Positions 14,379 to 21,036 of a stretch of DNA of 30,417 bases are shown one piece after another (the first letter of the stretch is position 1; every line of letters begins with the position of its first letter). Source of the stretch: a virus; IMG/VR virus record IMGVR_UViG_3300020172_002861, positions 1 through 30,417 of that record. The stretch is one strand, 5' to 3'. The notes beneath the pieces are model-generated. The model saw only the letters and a program-made list of their open reading frames with translations. It made no database searches and was not told where the DNA came from. Both the position numbers and the translations under genes were made by a program.

Positions 14379-14752
14379 GCGATTTTAATTTTGCCTGTAT
14401 AGTTATAAGGTTTATCATACTTGCCAACCTTAATACTGACATACCAACCCACATCAAAGTAATCTGACATAATATCAGAATTATCATGGTTGCCTTCCAT
14501 CATGGCGGCTTTTAATTCTAACAGACATTCTTTCGCAATGCCGGTATAATGTTCGTGAATCCAATAGGTGTTAATATCCTGATAACCGTAAACATTACCA
14601 TCCGGTAATAAATCAATTTCACCCGCTGAAATGGTAACGCACAAGGTAGAATGATTATCAACCGATATAGAACCTTTAAGGTTATATTTTTTCAATATAG
14701 CCTTGATCGCTGGTGTTAATGCTTTTTTCTTATCTTGGCTCATGTATGCCAT
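14375..14752 (-). CDS. Conserved hypothetical protein (125 aa), plasmid/phage family
   Basis: A 125-residue protein: KKALTPAIKAILKKYNLKGS, SVDNHSTLCVTISAGEIDL, NTYWIHEHYTGIAKECL, DYFDVGWYVSIKVGKYDKPY. This alpha-beta layout is recognisable from plasmid and phage accessory proteins (similar to domains associated with large polyvalent proteins). Function unknown. The ATG at 14752 follows ACGGAGCA. Confidence 0.8.
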   Translation of the reverse strand: MAYMSQDKKKALTPAIKAILKKYNLKGSISVDNHSTLCVTISAGEIDLLPDGNVYGYQDINTYWIHEHYTGIAKECLLELKAAMMEGNHDNSDIMSDYFDVGWYVSIKVGKYDKPYNYTGKIKIA

Positions 14753-14789
14753 TTGAATTGCTCCGTGATTATTCATTGAAAGAGCCATC

Positions 14790-14818
14790 ATTATAATGGC
14801 TCTTGATTAAACTGTCAA
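14790..14818 (-). promoter_or_regulatory. Sigma70-type promoter for gene 14375
   Basis: TTGACA and TATAAT, 17-bp spacer; same AGAGCCAT/ATGGCTCT arms as at 14350. Confidence 0.95.
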
Positions 14819-14821
14819 GCT

Positions 14822-14986
14822 TTAAAGATAACTTTGAAATTTACGTCTAAATGCCAGCTCAGTTGTGAAAGCATCATTATATTCGACTGTCCCTTTTTTA
14901 TATCCTAATTCTAGGATATAGTTTTGAATTGATAAAAACCCAGATTTAGCATTTGAAAATGGTACTGATTTAATTCTATTAGTCAT
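14822..14986 (-). CDS. Hypothetical early protein (54 aa)
   Basis: A 54-residue protein beginning MTNRIKSVPFSNAKSGFLSI, with the ATG at 14986 after ACGGAGCA and a consensus promoter upstream. Mixed basic/aromatic composition, ending RRKFQSYL. No family recognised. Confidence 0.75.
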   Translation of the reverse strand: MTNRIKSVPFSNAKSGFLSIQNYILELGYKKGTVEYNDAFTTELAFRRKFQSYL

Positions 14987-15019
14987 CTTAATTGCTCCGT
15001 TATCATTGAAAGAGCCACC

Positions 15020-15048
15020 ATTATAATGGCTCTTGATTAAACTGTCAA
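15020..15048 (-). promoter_or_regulatory. Sigma70-type promoter for gene 14822
   Basis: TTGACA and TATAAT, 17-bp spacer; AGAGCCA/TGGCTCT arms with one outer mismatch. Confidence 0.95.
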
Positions 15049-15285
15049 CTAATATAAATCAACTATTTCAAGTGGTTTATAAGCCAGATAACGATCCCCG
15101 CCTAGTTTGCGTTTACAGCAATCGCAAGGCTTATGTGAAAAACCCAAATCATCACCACCAAAGAAAACATCTTTTGTGCCTTCGATAATAGCATAATCGA
15201 TCTCTTCGGTGCTGTCAACTGGTAATTCACCATTTGCAATTAAGGCAATACAATCATCACAAACCGCTAATTCGATTATTTCCAT
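15049..15285 (-). CDS. Conserved cysteine-rich phage/bacterial protein (78 aa)
   Basis: A 78-residue protein: MEIIELAVCDDCIALIANGE at the N-terminus and GFSHKPCDCCKRKLGGDRY at the C-terminus. The two CxxC pairs (CDDC, CDCC region) suggest a zinc site. It belongs to a small family I recognise from phages and bacteria but with no assigned role. The ATG at 15285 follows CCGGAGCA. Confidence 0.85.
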   Translation of the reverse strand: MEIIELAVCDDCIALIANGELPVDSTEEIDYAIIEGTKDVFFGGDDLGFSHKPCDCCKRKLGGDRYLAYKPLEIVDLY

Positions 15286-15316
15286 TTTATGCTCCGGTAT
15301 CATTGAAAGAGCCATC

Positions 15317-15345
15317 ATTATAATGGCTCTTGATTTAACTGTCAA
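15317..15345 (-). promoter_or_regulatory. Sigma70-type promoter for gene 15049
   Basis: TTGACA and TATAAT, 17-bp spacer; AGAGCCAT/ATGGCTCT arms. Confidence 0.95.
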
Positions 15346-15349
15346 TCAA

Positions 15350-15769
15350 TTAAAGATAATTTTCATACATTGCCAAGTTAAAAAGCTGGTCTTTGTTATC
15401 ATCAACCAATTTTCTCAACTTGATAAAAAACTTATCAAATGCCTTAATAGCTTTTTTCTCGTCGCCTGTAAACTGTCTAAACCCTGTTTTAAGGCGTTTA
15501 ATGGCAAGATATGAGCCATGATCAGGATGTAAGTCTAAACCGCCCTGTAAGAAGCTGGCTTCCATTTTATCACCATCTAGGAAAATAAGCCACTGGTGGA
15601 ACATCGGATCATTTTGGCGTATCTTTTGTGATACATCATTCAAGTCACCGATCAAGCCAATCGCGATATGGTACTGATACCCACTTAAACCTTTATCAAG
15701 CTTCGCACGAACGTAGCCTTTTGGGAACTGGTTTTTGAAACTTGATTCTATTTGATCTGTGAATGTCAT
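15350..15769 (-). CDS. Hypothetical early protein (139 aa)
   Basis: A 139-residue alpha-beta protein: MTFTDQIESSFKNQFPKGYV, a central HQWLIFLDGDKMEASFLQGG with DLHPDHG, and a C-terminal basic helix region. The ATG at 15769 follows ACGGAGCA. Function unknown. Confidence 0.8.
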   Translation of the reverse strand: MTFTDQIESSFKNQFPKGYVRAKLDKGLSGYQYHIAIGLIGDLNDVSQKIRQNDPMFHQWLIFLDGDKMEASFLQGGLDLHPDHGSYLAIKRLKTGFRQFTGDEKKAIKAFDKFFIKLRKLVDDNKDQLFNLAMYENYL

Positions 15770-15803
15770 TGTTTTTTGCTCCGTACTTAGTGAATAAAGG
15801 CAC

Positions 15804-15832
15804 ATTATAGGGTTTTATAACGTGCCTGTCAA
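15804..15832 (-). promoter_or_regulatory. Sigma70-type promoter for gene 15350
   Basis: TTGACA and TATAAT, 17-bp spacer; arms AGGCAC/GTGCCT. Confidence 0.9.
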
Positions 15833-15840
15833 ATACTTTT

Positions 15841-16158
15841 TTACATCGACCAGCTAATTTGTGACAATTCACCAGTGATGATATTACCACGGGCGAAGTT
15901 TTTGGCTGGGGCTTTCCAACTGGCGGCCTTTAATACATCACCAGCCTTGAATTTGCCACTGTCGGCCTTTACAATGAAACTATGAACAGTTCCATCTTTA
16001 ATCACTTTCAGGTAAGATTTACCGTTATCAACTCGAACACTATCATTGAATCGCTGAATTGAATTACCATCGCTAGAAAAACCCATACGCGCATGAAATT
16101 CAGCATAACTGGTTTTAATGACGTTCAAGTAGTTTTCGATATGGTTTTCAGTAATCAT
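15841..16158 (-). CDS. Conserved plasmid/phage hypothetical protein (105 aa)
   Basis: A 105-residue protein: ENYLNVIKTSYAEFHARMG (helix), YLKVIKDGTVHSFIVKAD, then FKAGDVLKAASWKAPAKNFA. The KAAxWKAPAKNFARG ending is characteristic of a conserved accessory family in phages and plasmids without an established function. The ATG at 16158 follows ACGGAGCA. Confidence 0.85.
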   Translation of the reverse strand: MITENHIENYLNVIKTSYAEFHARMGFSSDGNSIQRFNDSVRVDNGKSYLKVIKDGTVHSFIVKADSGKFKAGDVLKAASWKAPAKNFARGNIITGELSQISWSM

Positions 16159-16195
16159 TTTTATTGCTCCGTGGTTATTGATTGAATGAGCCGCC

Positions 16196-16224
16196 ATTAT
16201 AACGGCTCTTTTTTAATCGGTCAA
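16196..16224 (-). promoter_or_regulatory. Sigma70-type promoter for gene 15841
   Basis: TTGACC and TATAAT, 17-bp spacer; arms GAGCCG/CGGCTC. Confidence 0.9.
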
Positions 16225-16230
16225 GCTTTT

Positions 16231-16554
16231 TTATGCTGTTTCGGTACAGTAGAATTCGTTTGCTTCGGCAATCAAATCATCAAGGTTTTCAATTGCTGAT
16301 TTGTGTTGTAAAATAACACGGTTTTCGGTTACTCGCACCTTTTCACTCATTAGGCGTTTTGAAAAATCTTGATGTACACGGTGGCTAATAAAATCCCCGT
16401 CATGTATCCCAACACTCGCAGAAGTTACAAGATCACCATTATGGCGTTTCATTGTCAAGACATTTAATTGGCGGTTGTTACCCAGTTCAACTGATGTTTC
16501 CATTGTCCATCCACAACGACCTTTATAAACTCTTGATTTTGTTGTTGCGTTCAT
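16231..16554 (-). CDS. Hypothetical early protein (107 aa)
   Basis: A 107-residue beta-rich protein starting MNATTKSRVYKGRCGWTMET and ending with an acidic helix (ENLDDLIAEANEFYCTETA). The ATG at 16554 follows ACGGAGCA. Function unknown. Confidence 0.8.
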   Translation of the reverse strand: MNATTKSRVYKGRCGWTMETSVELGNNRQLNVLTMKRHNGDLVTSASVGIHDGDFISHRVHQDFSKRLMSEKVRVTENRVILQHKSAIENLDDLIAEANEFYCTETA

Positions 16555-16588
16555 TTTTATTGCTCCGTTATTGATTGAATGAGCCGCC

Positions 16589-16617
16589 ATTATAACGGCT
16601 CTTTTTTAATCGGTCAA
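16589..16617 (-). promoter_or_regulatory. Sigma70-type promoter for gene 16231
   Basis: TTGACC and TATAAT, 17-bp spacer; a near-copy of the promoter at 16196. Confidence 0.9.
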
Positions 16618-16621
16618 GCTT

Positions 16622-16768
16622 TTATTTTGATCTTCGATAAACCTTGATCGATGGATTATAGCCATCATGGTCAATCAAGCCTTCTCGCACATCAGCTTGA
16701 TTAGCTGACGGTAAATAAAAAACTGTATTGATCAATCGACCATGCAAATAAACATTCCAAGCGATCAT
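16622..16768 (-). CDS. Small phage protein of the LIDTVFF...DGY type (48 aa)
   Basis: A 48-residue protein: WNVYLHGRLINTVFYLP, VREGLIDHDGYNPSIKV. It shares a pattern (V-x-L-x-G-x-LI-[ND]-TV-[FY] then VR-x-x-LI-x-x-DGY) with the proteins at 29378 and 29851, so three paralogues occur in this window. The family is common in phages. Function unknown. The ATG follows ACGGAGCA. Confidence 0.8.
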   Translation of the reverse strand: MIAWNVYLHGRLINTVFYLPSANQADVREGLIDHDGYNPSIKVYRRSK

Positions 16769-16799
16769 CGTTTTTGCTCCGTTGTTAGTTGATGATTGA

Positions 16800-16827
16800 A
16801 TTATACACCATCAATCACCATTGTCAA
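16800..16827 (-). promoter_or_regulatory. Sigma70-type promoter for gene 16622
   Basis: TTGACA and TATAAT, 16-bp spacer; arms TGATTGA/TCAATCA. Confidence 0.85.
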
Positions 16828-16828
16828 A

Positions 16829-16921
16829 TTAAATTTCAAAGTTCCGGTCTTTACTTGAATACCAATCGATCCCGTCAGTTGACCAATACCACTGCCCAAG
16901 TGCATAAACTATTTTAACCAT
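16829..16921 (-). CDS. Mini-protein (30 aa)
   Basis: A 30-residue Trp/Tyr-rich protein (MVKIVYALGQWYWSTDGIDW then YSSKDRNFEI). The ATG at 16921 follows TTGGAGCT and a dedicated promoter. Function unknown. Confidence 0.65.
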   Translation of the reverse strand: MVKIVYALGQWYWSTDGIDWYSSKDRNFEI

Positions 16922-16948
16922 TTTTTAGCTCCAATTGAATAAAACATC

Positions 16949-16976
16949 ATTCTAACAGATTATCGTCGATTGTCAA
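16949..16976 (-). promoter_or_regulatory. Promoter for gene 16829
   Basis: TTGACA and TAGAAT, 16-bp spacer. Confidence 0.75.
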
Positions 16977-16977
16977 A

Positions 16978-17055
16978 TTATTTCCAAAATTGTTCTGGTG
17001 GGATTTGTCTTCGACCTTCATTAAAGGCATTTTTTATAAACTCAATGATTTTCAT
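16978..17055 (-). CDS. Mini-protein (25 aa), translationally coupled
   Basis: A 25-residue protein (MKIIEFIKNAFNEGRRQIPP, ending EQFWK). Its ATG overlaps the TGA of gene 17052 (ATGA), the usual sign of coupling. An amphipathic helix is likely. Function unknown. Confidence 0.6.
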   Translation of the reverse strand: MKIIEFIKNAFNEGRRQIPPEQFWK

Positions 17056-17246
17056 TCGACTTCTCGCAGTTCAAACATATAGTCAGAACCAATCAATAAA
17101 AATTTCTTGACATTACCAACGTGATTGATACAACGAACTTTGCCTTTGATCGAAAACCAATCCTTTGCTTGTTTTATAGCGGATCGCCATGATGTAGCCG
17201 TGATTTCACGATGCCAAACTTCATCATCACTGAAAAGATAATACAT
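17052..17246 (-). CDS. Hypothetical early protein (64 aa)
   Basis: A 64-residue beta-rich protein: MYYLFSDDEVWHREITATSW, then a helix and KKFLLIGSDYMFELREVE. The ATG at 17246 follows ACGGAGCA; a consensus promoter is upstream. Function unknown. Confidence 0.8.
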   Translation of the reverse strand: MYYLFSDDEVWHREITATSWRSAIKQAKDWFSIKGKVRCINHVGNVKKFLLIGSDYMFELREVE

Positions 17247-17277
17247 TTTATTTGCTCCGTTGTTAGTTGATGATTGA

Positions 17278-17305
17278 ATTATACACCATCAATCATCATT
17301 GTCAA
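17278..17305 (-). promoter_or_regulatory. Sigma70-type promoter for genes 17052 and 16978
   Basis: TTGACA and TATAAT, 16-bp spacer; TGATTGA/TCAATCA arms as at 16800. Confidence 0.85.
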
Positions 17306-17314
17306 ATAGTTTTT

Positions 17315-17521
17315 TTAACAAGCTACCTGAGCATAAAACCCATTCTTATTAACACCAATTTCATATTGGCTTGTTTTTGAACGATAAATTGAAATGCAAA
17401 AATCACCTTCAATAATACTAAATTGAAGATATGTTTCACCTTTCCTTTCAAAGGAAAGAAATTTGCTTGTTGGGAATTTTTCAGCAATGATTAAGAAACC
17501 CAAGAATTCTACGATTTTCAT
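17315..17521 (-). CDS. Hypothetical early protein (68 aa)
   Basis: A 68-residue protein: MKIVEFLGFLIIAEKFPTSK followed by three likely beta strands (ETYLQFSIIEGDFCISIYRS). The ATG at 17521 follows ACGGAGCAGGT. Function unknown. Confidence 0.75.
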   Translation of the reverse strand: MKIVEFLGFLIIAEKFPTSKFLSFERKGETYLQFSIIEGDFCISIYRSKTSQYEIGVNKNGFYAQVAC

Positions 17522-17550
17522 ACCTGCTCCGTTGTTAGTTGATATGGCAC

Positions 17551-17579
17551 ATTATACAGCTAGCATAATGTGCCGTCAA
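17551..17579 (-). promoter_or_regulatory. Promoter for gene 17315
   Basis: TTGACG and TATAAT, 17-bp spacer; arms GGCACATTAT/ATAATGTGCC around ACAGCTAGC. Confidence 0.85.
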
Positions 17580-17582
17580 GCA

Positions 17583-17825
17583 TTATCTAATCAGTAAACC
17601 ACCAATTAAATCTGCTTCCCTTAATTCTTTCAATCTGCTATCATTGTTAATACGATAATCAATCAAAGGCTGCCAAGGTTCGCGATCTTCTAAACTAAAG
17701 AATATCGATGGAAGTGATTTCCCATCCAAGTTGGTAAAGGTCGCCACCCTACCAAATGACATACGTTCTAACTTAACTTTAAAACCAATGGCTTTCAATT
17801 CTTTTCTTAATTCGTTAATAGTCAT
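17583..17825 (-). CDS. Hypothetical early protein (80 aa)
   Basis: An 80-residue protein starting MTINELRKELKAIGFKVKLE, a helix followed by a strand typical of small alpha-beta phage proteins, and ending READLIGGLLIR. The ATG at 17825 follows ACGGAGCA. Function unknown. Confidence 0.8.
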   Translation of the reverse strand: MTINELRKELKAIGFKVKLERMSFGRVATFTNLDGKSLPSIFFSLEDREPWQPLIDYRINNDSRLKELREADLIGGLLIR

Positions 17826-17856
17826 ATTACTTGCTCCGTGATAGTTGATATGGCAC

Positions 17857-17885
17857 ATTATACAGCTAGCATTCTAGCCCGTCAA
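17857..17885 (-). promoter_or_regulatory. Promoter for gene 17583
   Basis: TTGACG and TATAAT, 17-bp spacer; contains ACAGCTAGCAT. Confidence 0.85.
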
Positions 17886-17891
17886 GCGTTT

Positions 17892-18029
17892 TTATTTACG
17901 CGGTTCAATTGACCAAATATAACTTGGTGGATAATTAACACAAATATTAGCAACATAATCATAAGTCCCATATCGCTCAAATGATTGATTGCTATAACCA
18001 TTAAATACCTTTATAACCCACCAGCCCAT
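17892..18029 (-). CDS. Mini-protein (45 aa), coupled to upstream gene
   Basis: A 45-residue, aromatic-rich protein (MGWWVIKVFNGYSNQSFERY then NYPPSYIWSIEPRK). Its start shares TAATG with the stop of gene 18029. The N-terminal WWVIKVFNG pattern resembles the short beta-hairpin opening of the LIDTVFF-type proteins. Function unknown. Confidence 0.7.
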   Translation of the reverse strand: MGWWVIKVFNGYSNQSFERYGTYDYVANICVNYPPSYIWSIEPRK

Positions 18030-18280
18030 TAGTCTATCCCAAAAACTCGTTTAAAGGTAATCTTACTAATATAATGACTCGTTGTCAACCCATTATTTAC
18101 TGGTTTCTTCCGGTACAGTTCCCAACACTCAACAATAGTTCCATCAAAAATCTTGACATTAGCACTGCGAACACCATAATTACGCATGGTATCACCAAAG
18201 AACTTCATTGCCTTACGATCAAAAAAATGGCTGTCTGGATTCACTTCTAAAATTTTATACTTCAATTCTGATGGTGTCAT
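18029..18280 (-). CDS. Conserved phage hypothetical protein (83 aa)
   Basis: An 83-residue protein with DSHFFDRKAMKFFGDTMRNYGVR and CWELYRKKPV. The FFDRxxMKFFGDTMxNYGVR block is a widespread phage family of unknown role. The ATG at 18280 follows AAGGAGCA. Confidence 0.85.
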   Translation of the reverse strand: MTPSELKYKILEVNPDSHFFDRKAMKFFGDTMRNYGVRSANVKIFDGTIVECWELYRKKPVNNGLTTSHYISKITFKRVFGID

Positions 18281-18306
18281 TGGTTGCTCCTTAATAATAT
18301 GATGGC

Positions 18307-18335
18307 ATTATACAGCTAGCATTGCTACTTGTCAA
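18307..18335 (-). promoter_or_regulatory. Sigma70-type promoter for genes 18029 and 17892
   Basis: TTGACA and TATAAT, 17-bp spacer, embedded in the end of gene 18325. Confidence 0.9.
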
Positions 18336-18540
18336 GAACATAGTTCTCTTTATCGGCATCTTGCTGAACTAAAATAACAGAACGCCATTCACCAAAGACC
18401 TCGATATGGTCTAATAACTGTACTCTAAAAACCAAGTCAGTGCCATAACAAACTCGTGTCGATTCGATAATACCTCGATATTGAATACCATGATAACTAC
18501 CACTAATCATTCTTCCCGTTAAATCCCAATTTGCTCTCAT
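18325..18540 (-). CDS. Hypothetical early protein (71 aa)
   Basis: A 71-residue beta-rich protein (GRMISGSYHGIQYRGIIEST, DLVFRVQLLDHIEVFGEWRS). It has the look of a small beta-barrel. The ATG at 18540 follows AGGAGCGGTT. Function unknown. Confidence 0.8.
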   Translation of the reverse strand: MRANWDLTGRMISGSYHGIQYRGIIESTRVCYGTDLVFRVQLLDHIEVFGEWRSVILVQQDADKENYVLDK

Positions 18541-18552
18541 AACCGCTCCTGT

Positions 18553-18855
18553 TTAAGATGGTGTCATCATAGCAGTTTTATTTCGCACTGTCAAATCTTG
18601 TTTCCATAATAACTTGATCGACCACTTTTCAACAATTGGATCTCCATTGGAATCTTGATCCACTACCACATAAGCAACAGTTTTTAAAACCTTGGCATAT
18701 CTGGTTTCACCCAAACAACCAACAGCAATACAATATGGAAAACTAGCAATAGCTCCCCAACTATCCGGCTCTGCTAGTCTAAACTCAAAATACTTGCCAA
18801 ATTCCTTCTCTTGAAACTCACCTAAAACTACTCCACGATCTTGAAACATCGCCAT
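18553..18855 (-). CDS. Conserved phage hypothetical protein (100 aa)
   Basis: A 100-residue protein with EPDSWGAIASFPYCIAVGCL, then GETRYAKVLKTVAYVVVDQD and VEKWSIK. This is a distinct conserved phage family of unknown function. The ATG follows GGGGCAGAATT; the next promoter lies within its 3' end. Confidence 0.85.
   Translation of the reverse strand: MAMFQDRGVVLGEFQEKEFGKYFEFRLAEPDSWGAIASFPYCIAVGCLGETRYAKVLKTVAYVVVDQDSNGDPIVEKWSIKLLWKQDLTVRNKTAMMTPS
18566..18594 (-). promoter_or_regulatory. Promoter for gene 18325
   Basis: TTGACA and TATGAT, 17-bp spacer, inside the 3' end of gene 18553. Confidence 0.8.
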
Positions 18856-18882
18856 AATTCTGCCCCGTATTAGAATGATGTC

Positions 18883-18911
18883 ATCATAGCATTTTCTAAA
18901 TCAATTGTCAA
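18883..18911 (-). promoter_or_regulatory. Promoter for gene 18553
   Basis: TTGACA and TATGAT, 17-bp spacer. Confidence 0.8.
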
Positions 18912-18932
18912 ATAAATTTACTATTCGCCAGA

Positions 18933-19131
18933 CAAAGAAAAGCCTCCAATTAAGGAAGTTATTTTAGAAAATTCTAATTGTCATGTCCTGTTTCTATGGT
19001 CAGCTCCACTCTGATGCCTATAATTGCCTTGATATAACTTCAATCAATCTTCTATCCATTATGTACCACGACTTACTTGTGTGCGTGAATGGTTGTCTGA
19101 TTTCTCTCCATTACATATTTATTTATCATAT
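18933..19131 (-). ncRNA. Orphan transcript of about 200 nt, possible small RNA
   Basis: A consensus-spaced promoter (19138-19166) reads into a stretch with no frame longer than about 13 codons. It ends at a hairpin (CTTCC, loop TTAATT, GGAGG; 18943-18958) followed by CTTTTCTTTG, which looks like an intrinsic terminator. A minus-strand GATAAATA also occurs at 19120-19127. It may be a small RNA or a decayed gene that kept its signals. Confidence 0.45.
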
Positions 19132-19137
19132 TATCAC

Positions 19138-19166
19138 ATATTACAGCTAGCATTCTAGCCTGTCAA
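19138..19166 (-). promoter_or_regulatory. Promoter for the orphan transcript
   Basis: TTGACA and TAATAT, 17-bp spacer, inside the 3' end of gene 19155. Confidence 0.75.
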
Positions 19167-19454
19167 TAGGTTTTTAATACCACAATAACTGTGCTTTACC
19201 ACACAATAGCCGTCCCATAGTAAACTAAACAAGACCAATCCCATCATTGCATATACAATTATGGTCGTTTCAATCGGTAATTGATCGGTATATTGTACCG
19301 GAGCTATGACTTCAATGTGCTTCTTAATGTAATCATCTTGACTATGCTTGATAGTCTTAACTGCCTTTACATTCTTCTCAACTTTCTTTATAACACCATT
19401 ATACACAGGTGGCGTGTTCGCAGGATTTGTGTATAACTCATCTATACTACTCAT
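19155..19454 (-). CDS. Membrane-anchored hypothetical protein (99 aa)
   Basis: A 99-residue protein with a polar, Lys-rich N-terminal two thirds and one transmembrane segment near the C-terminus (TTIIVYAMMGLVLFSLLW). It is likely an inner-membrane protein. The ATG at 19454 follows AGGAGTG. It is the last minus-strand gene before the divergence at about 19510. Confidence 0.75.
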   Translation of the reverse strand: MSSIDELYTNPANTPPVYNGVIKKVEKNVKAVKTIKHSQDDYIKKHIEVIAPVQYTDQLPIETTIIVYAMMGLVLFSLLWDGYCVVKHSYCGIKNLLTG

Positions 19455-19481
19455 AACGCACTCCTAATCAATAATCACTAC

Positions 19482-19510
19482 ATTATACAGCTAGCATTCC
19501 TACATGTCAA
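19482..19510 (-). promoter_or_regulatory. Sigma70-type promoter for gene 19155
   Basis: TTGACA and TATAAT, 17-bp spacer; contains ACAGCTAGCAT. Confidence 0.9.
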
Positions 19511-19567
19511 GCATATTTTTACTGTTGACATTATGTCATAAACGTGCTTCTATTGTGTCGATAAAGG

Positions 19568-19596
19568 TTGACAAAAAATTGCTAAAATAGTATAAT
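19568..19596 (+). promoter_or_regulatory. Perfect-consensus plus-strand promoter
   Basis: TTGACA and TATAAT with a 17-bp spacer, the only such plus-strand promoter in the window. It reads across the DnaA-box-like cluster toward the HNH gene, with a leader of about 250 nt. Confidence 0.85.
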
Positions 19597-19653
19597 AAAA
19601 GGTTTGTTATTGTGAAAATTGGTGTGGTTAAAATAGATACTCCTTCTTGAGAG

Positions 19654-19707
19654 TTATACACAAGCAAATAGGGACTTATCAACAACTTACACACAGGTTT
19701 ATCCCCA
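19654..19707 (+). other. DnaA-box-like cluster, possible replication origin
   Basis: Four sequences resembling TTATNCACA occur within 54 bp: TTATACACA (19654), TTATCAACA (19676), TTACACACA (19687) and TTATCCCCA (19699). They lie just downstream of a strong promoter and between divergent transcription units, a plausible place for transcription-primed initiation. The gap 19511-19853 holds no gene. Confidence 0.35.
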
Positions 19708-19785
19708 AGCATTGATTATTATGACATACCCTATGTACGCCTACTTGAGCGTGTATAATACCCTATACACAGCTAGCATTCTGAT

Positions 19786-19793
19786 GATAAATA
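19786..19793 (+). promoter_or_regulatory. Late promoter for HNH endonuclease at 19854
   Basis: GATAAATA 60 bp before the ATG, the same spacing as in the paralogous HNH gene at 9113. Confidence 0.5.
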
Positions 19794-19853
19794 AAGATAT
19801 AGGTCGCGGTATGGGGATACCCACCTATTCTAATGTCAACAGAGGACACCAGC

Positions 19854-20408
19854 ATGGATATTTATACCATTCAAACTAAGCATTGTACTAAATGTAATAC
19901 AACCAAATCTATAAGTGAATTTCCTAAAAATAAGACTAGAAAATCTGGATATGGTAGCCAATGTAAAGAGTGTAATAGATTGCGTGTTAAAACATATTAC
20001 AATAATAATAAAGAAAAGAAGCACGAATACACTCTACAATACTATCATAAAAATAAAGAAAAACTTAACGCGAAAATAAAAACTAAACGAGAAACTGATC
20101 CATTATTCAAGTTAAGAACATCAATTCGATCACACATAGGTTTAAAATTAAGAAAGAATAATTATACTAAAAAGTCCAGAACCTATGAGATATTGGGGTG
20201 TAGTTATGATGATTTCAAGCGTCATATAGAAAGCCAATTTTTAGAAGGTATGACTTGGGATAATCACGGTGAATGGCATCTTGACCACATCGTACCAGTT
20301 AGTTATGGATTAAATGAAGCTGAGGTTTTAGCTTTAAATCATTATACTAATTTTCAACCATTATGGGCTATTGATAATTGGTCTAATGGAAATAGGTATA
20401 TTGGTTAA
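19854..20408 (+). CDS. HNH homing endonuclease (paralogue of 9113)
   Basis: A 184-residue protein: zinc ribbon CTKCNTT...CKEC, basic linker, ILGCSYDDFKRHIESQFLEG, then the HNH core EWHLDHIVPVS and NHYTNFQPLWAIDN. It matches the gene at 9113 through most of its length but has one zinc ribbon instead of two. I set the start at ATG 19854, 7 bases after AGAGGA, because it aligns with the paralogue's start; an in-frame ATG at 19833 is less likely. It interrupts the minus-strand early region and lies on the opposite strand, as expected for a mobile insertion. Confidence 0.9.
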   Translation: MDIYTIQTKHCTKCNTTKSISEFPKNKTRKSGYGSQCKECNRLRVKTYYNNNKEKKHEYTLQYYHKNKEKLNAKIKTKRETDPLFKLRTSIRSHIGLKLRKNNYTKKSRTYEILGCSYDDFKRHIESQFLEGMTWDNHGEWHLDHIVPVSYGLNEAEVLALNHYTNFQPLWAIDNWSNGNRYIG

Positions 20409-20492
20409 TCATTCTGGTTATTGAATAAATTTAACGGTTGATGCTGGTACATATTTGTTATCGATTTTAACTAAGCAACCGCCTATTAGTTC

Positions 20493-20630
20493 TTAGTTAG
20501 GTTGAAATTTGTTATCCCATTTATTATGGCAATCGATAGCGCCTAATGGGTAAATTAGGATAAAGAAGCAAATGGATGCTATGGTGATTATGATGGTGAA
20601 GACTAAGATATGTTCGATTAGTTCTTTCAT
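20493..20630 (-). CDS. Single-span membrane protein (45 aa)
   Basis: A 45-residue protein with a hydrophobic span (ILVFTIIITIASICFFILIY) and a soluble tail AIDCHNKWDNKFQPN. The ATG at 20630 has only a weak upstream signal. Function unknown. After its TAA a further 24 sense codons stay open in frame but have no start. Confidence 0.6.
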   Translation of the reverse strand: MKELIEHILVFTIIITIASICFFILIYPLGAIDCHNKWDNKFQPN

Positions 20631-20645
20631 AGTCGTGTTTATGCT

Positions 20646-20864
20646 TTAAAAAAGAAAAGTTTTTCTTATTTTACATTCATGGATAGCCATATCGACCAGC
20701 CATTTTAAACCTTGATTATATGAGGCGGTTGGGTTTCTATATTTTTCCATTGCGATATAACGTACAATGTAATAGGGAGTATTACGCCATACGAACCAAC
20801 GCCCTTGTATTCCATTGTAAGTAGCTGGAATGAAGTAATACCAAAAAATAAGGGAATGTTTAAT
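20646..20864 (-). CDS. Aromatic-rich hypothetical protein with no ordinary start codon
   Basis: An open frame encodes WYYFIPATYNGIQGRWFVWR, then NTPYYIVRYIAMEKYRNP and a Lys-rich end. The composition looks like a real protein, but upstream of an internal ATG (20750) there is only ATT (20864) before a stop. It overlaps nothing and directly follows gene 20869 in another frame, so it may be made by frameshifting from that gene, start at ATT, be shortened to 33 residues, or be a damaged gene. Confidence 0.45.
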   Translation of the reverse strand: MKHSLIFWYYFIPATYNGIQGRWFVWRNTPYYIVRYIAMEKYRNPTASYNQGLKWLVDMAIHECKIRKTFLF

Positions 20865-20868
20865 AAAT

Positions 20869-21036
20869 TTAGTCGAATACTACATTGATTAGTTGATTAT
20901 CGTTATTGAATAAGTAGTAGCATTCAGTTTTGTTATAGTTTACGATGATACAGTTATTACCTATTCTAGTTGAGTAATTGGTAATGTTTAGTTTATCCAT
21001 CTCTTGTTTGATAAGTTCGAGTTGAATTGTATTCAT
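20869..21036 (-). CDS. Hypothetical early protein (55 aa)
   Basis: A 55-residue protein starting MNTIQLELIKQEMDKLNITN, with a helical N-terminus then strands (NNCIIVNYNKTECYYLF). The ATG at 21036 follows AAGGATT. It lies 11 bp downstream of gene 21048. Function unknown. Confidence 0.7.
   Translation of the reverse strand: MNTIQLELIKQEMDKLNITNYSTRIGNNCIIVNYNKTECYYLFNNDNQLINVVFD

Noticed and set aside
20421-20492. 24 open codons after the TAA of gene 20493 (GGCLVKIDNKYVPASTVKF)
   Set aside because: They look protein-like but have no usable start codon; readthrough of UAA is possible but unsupported.
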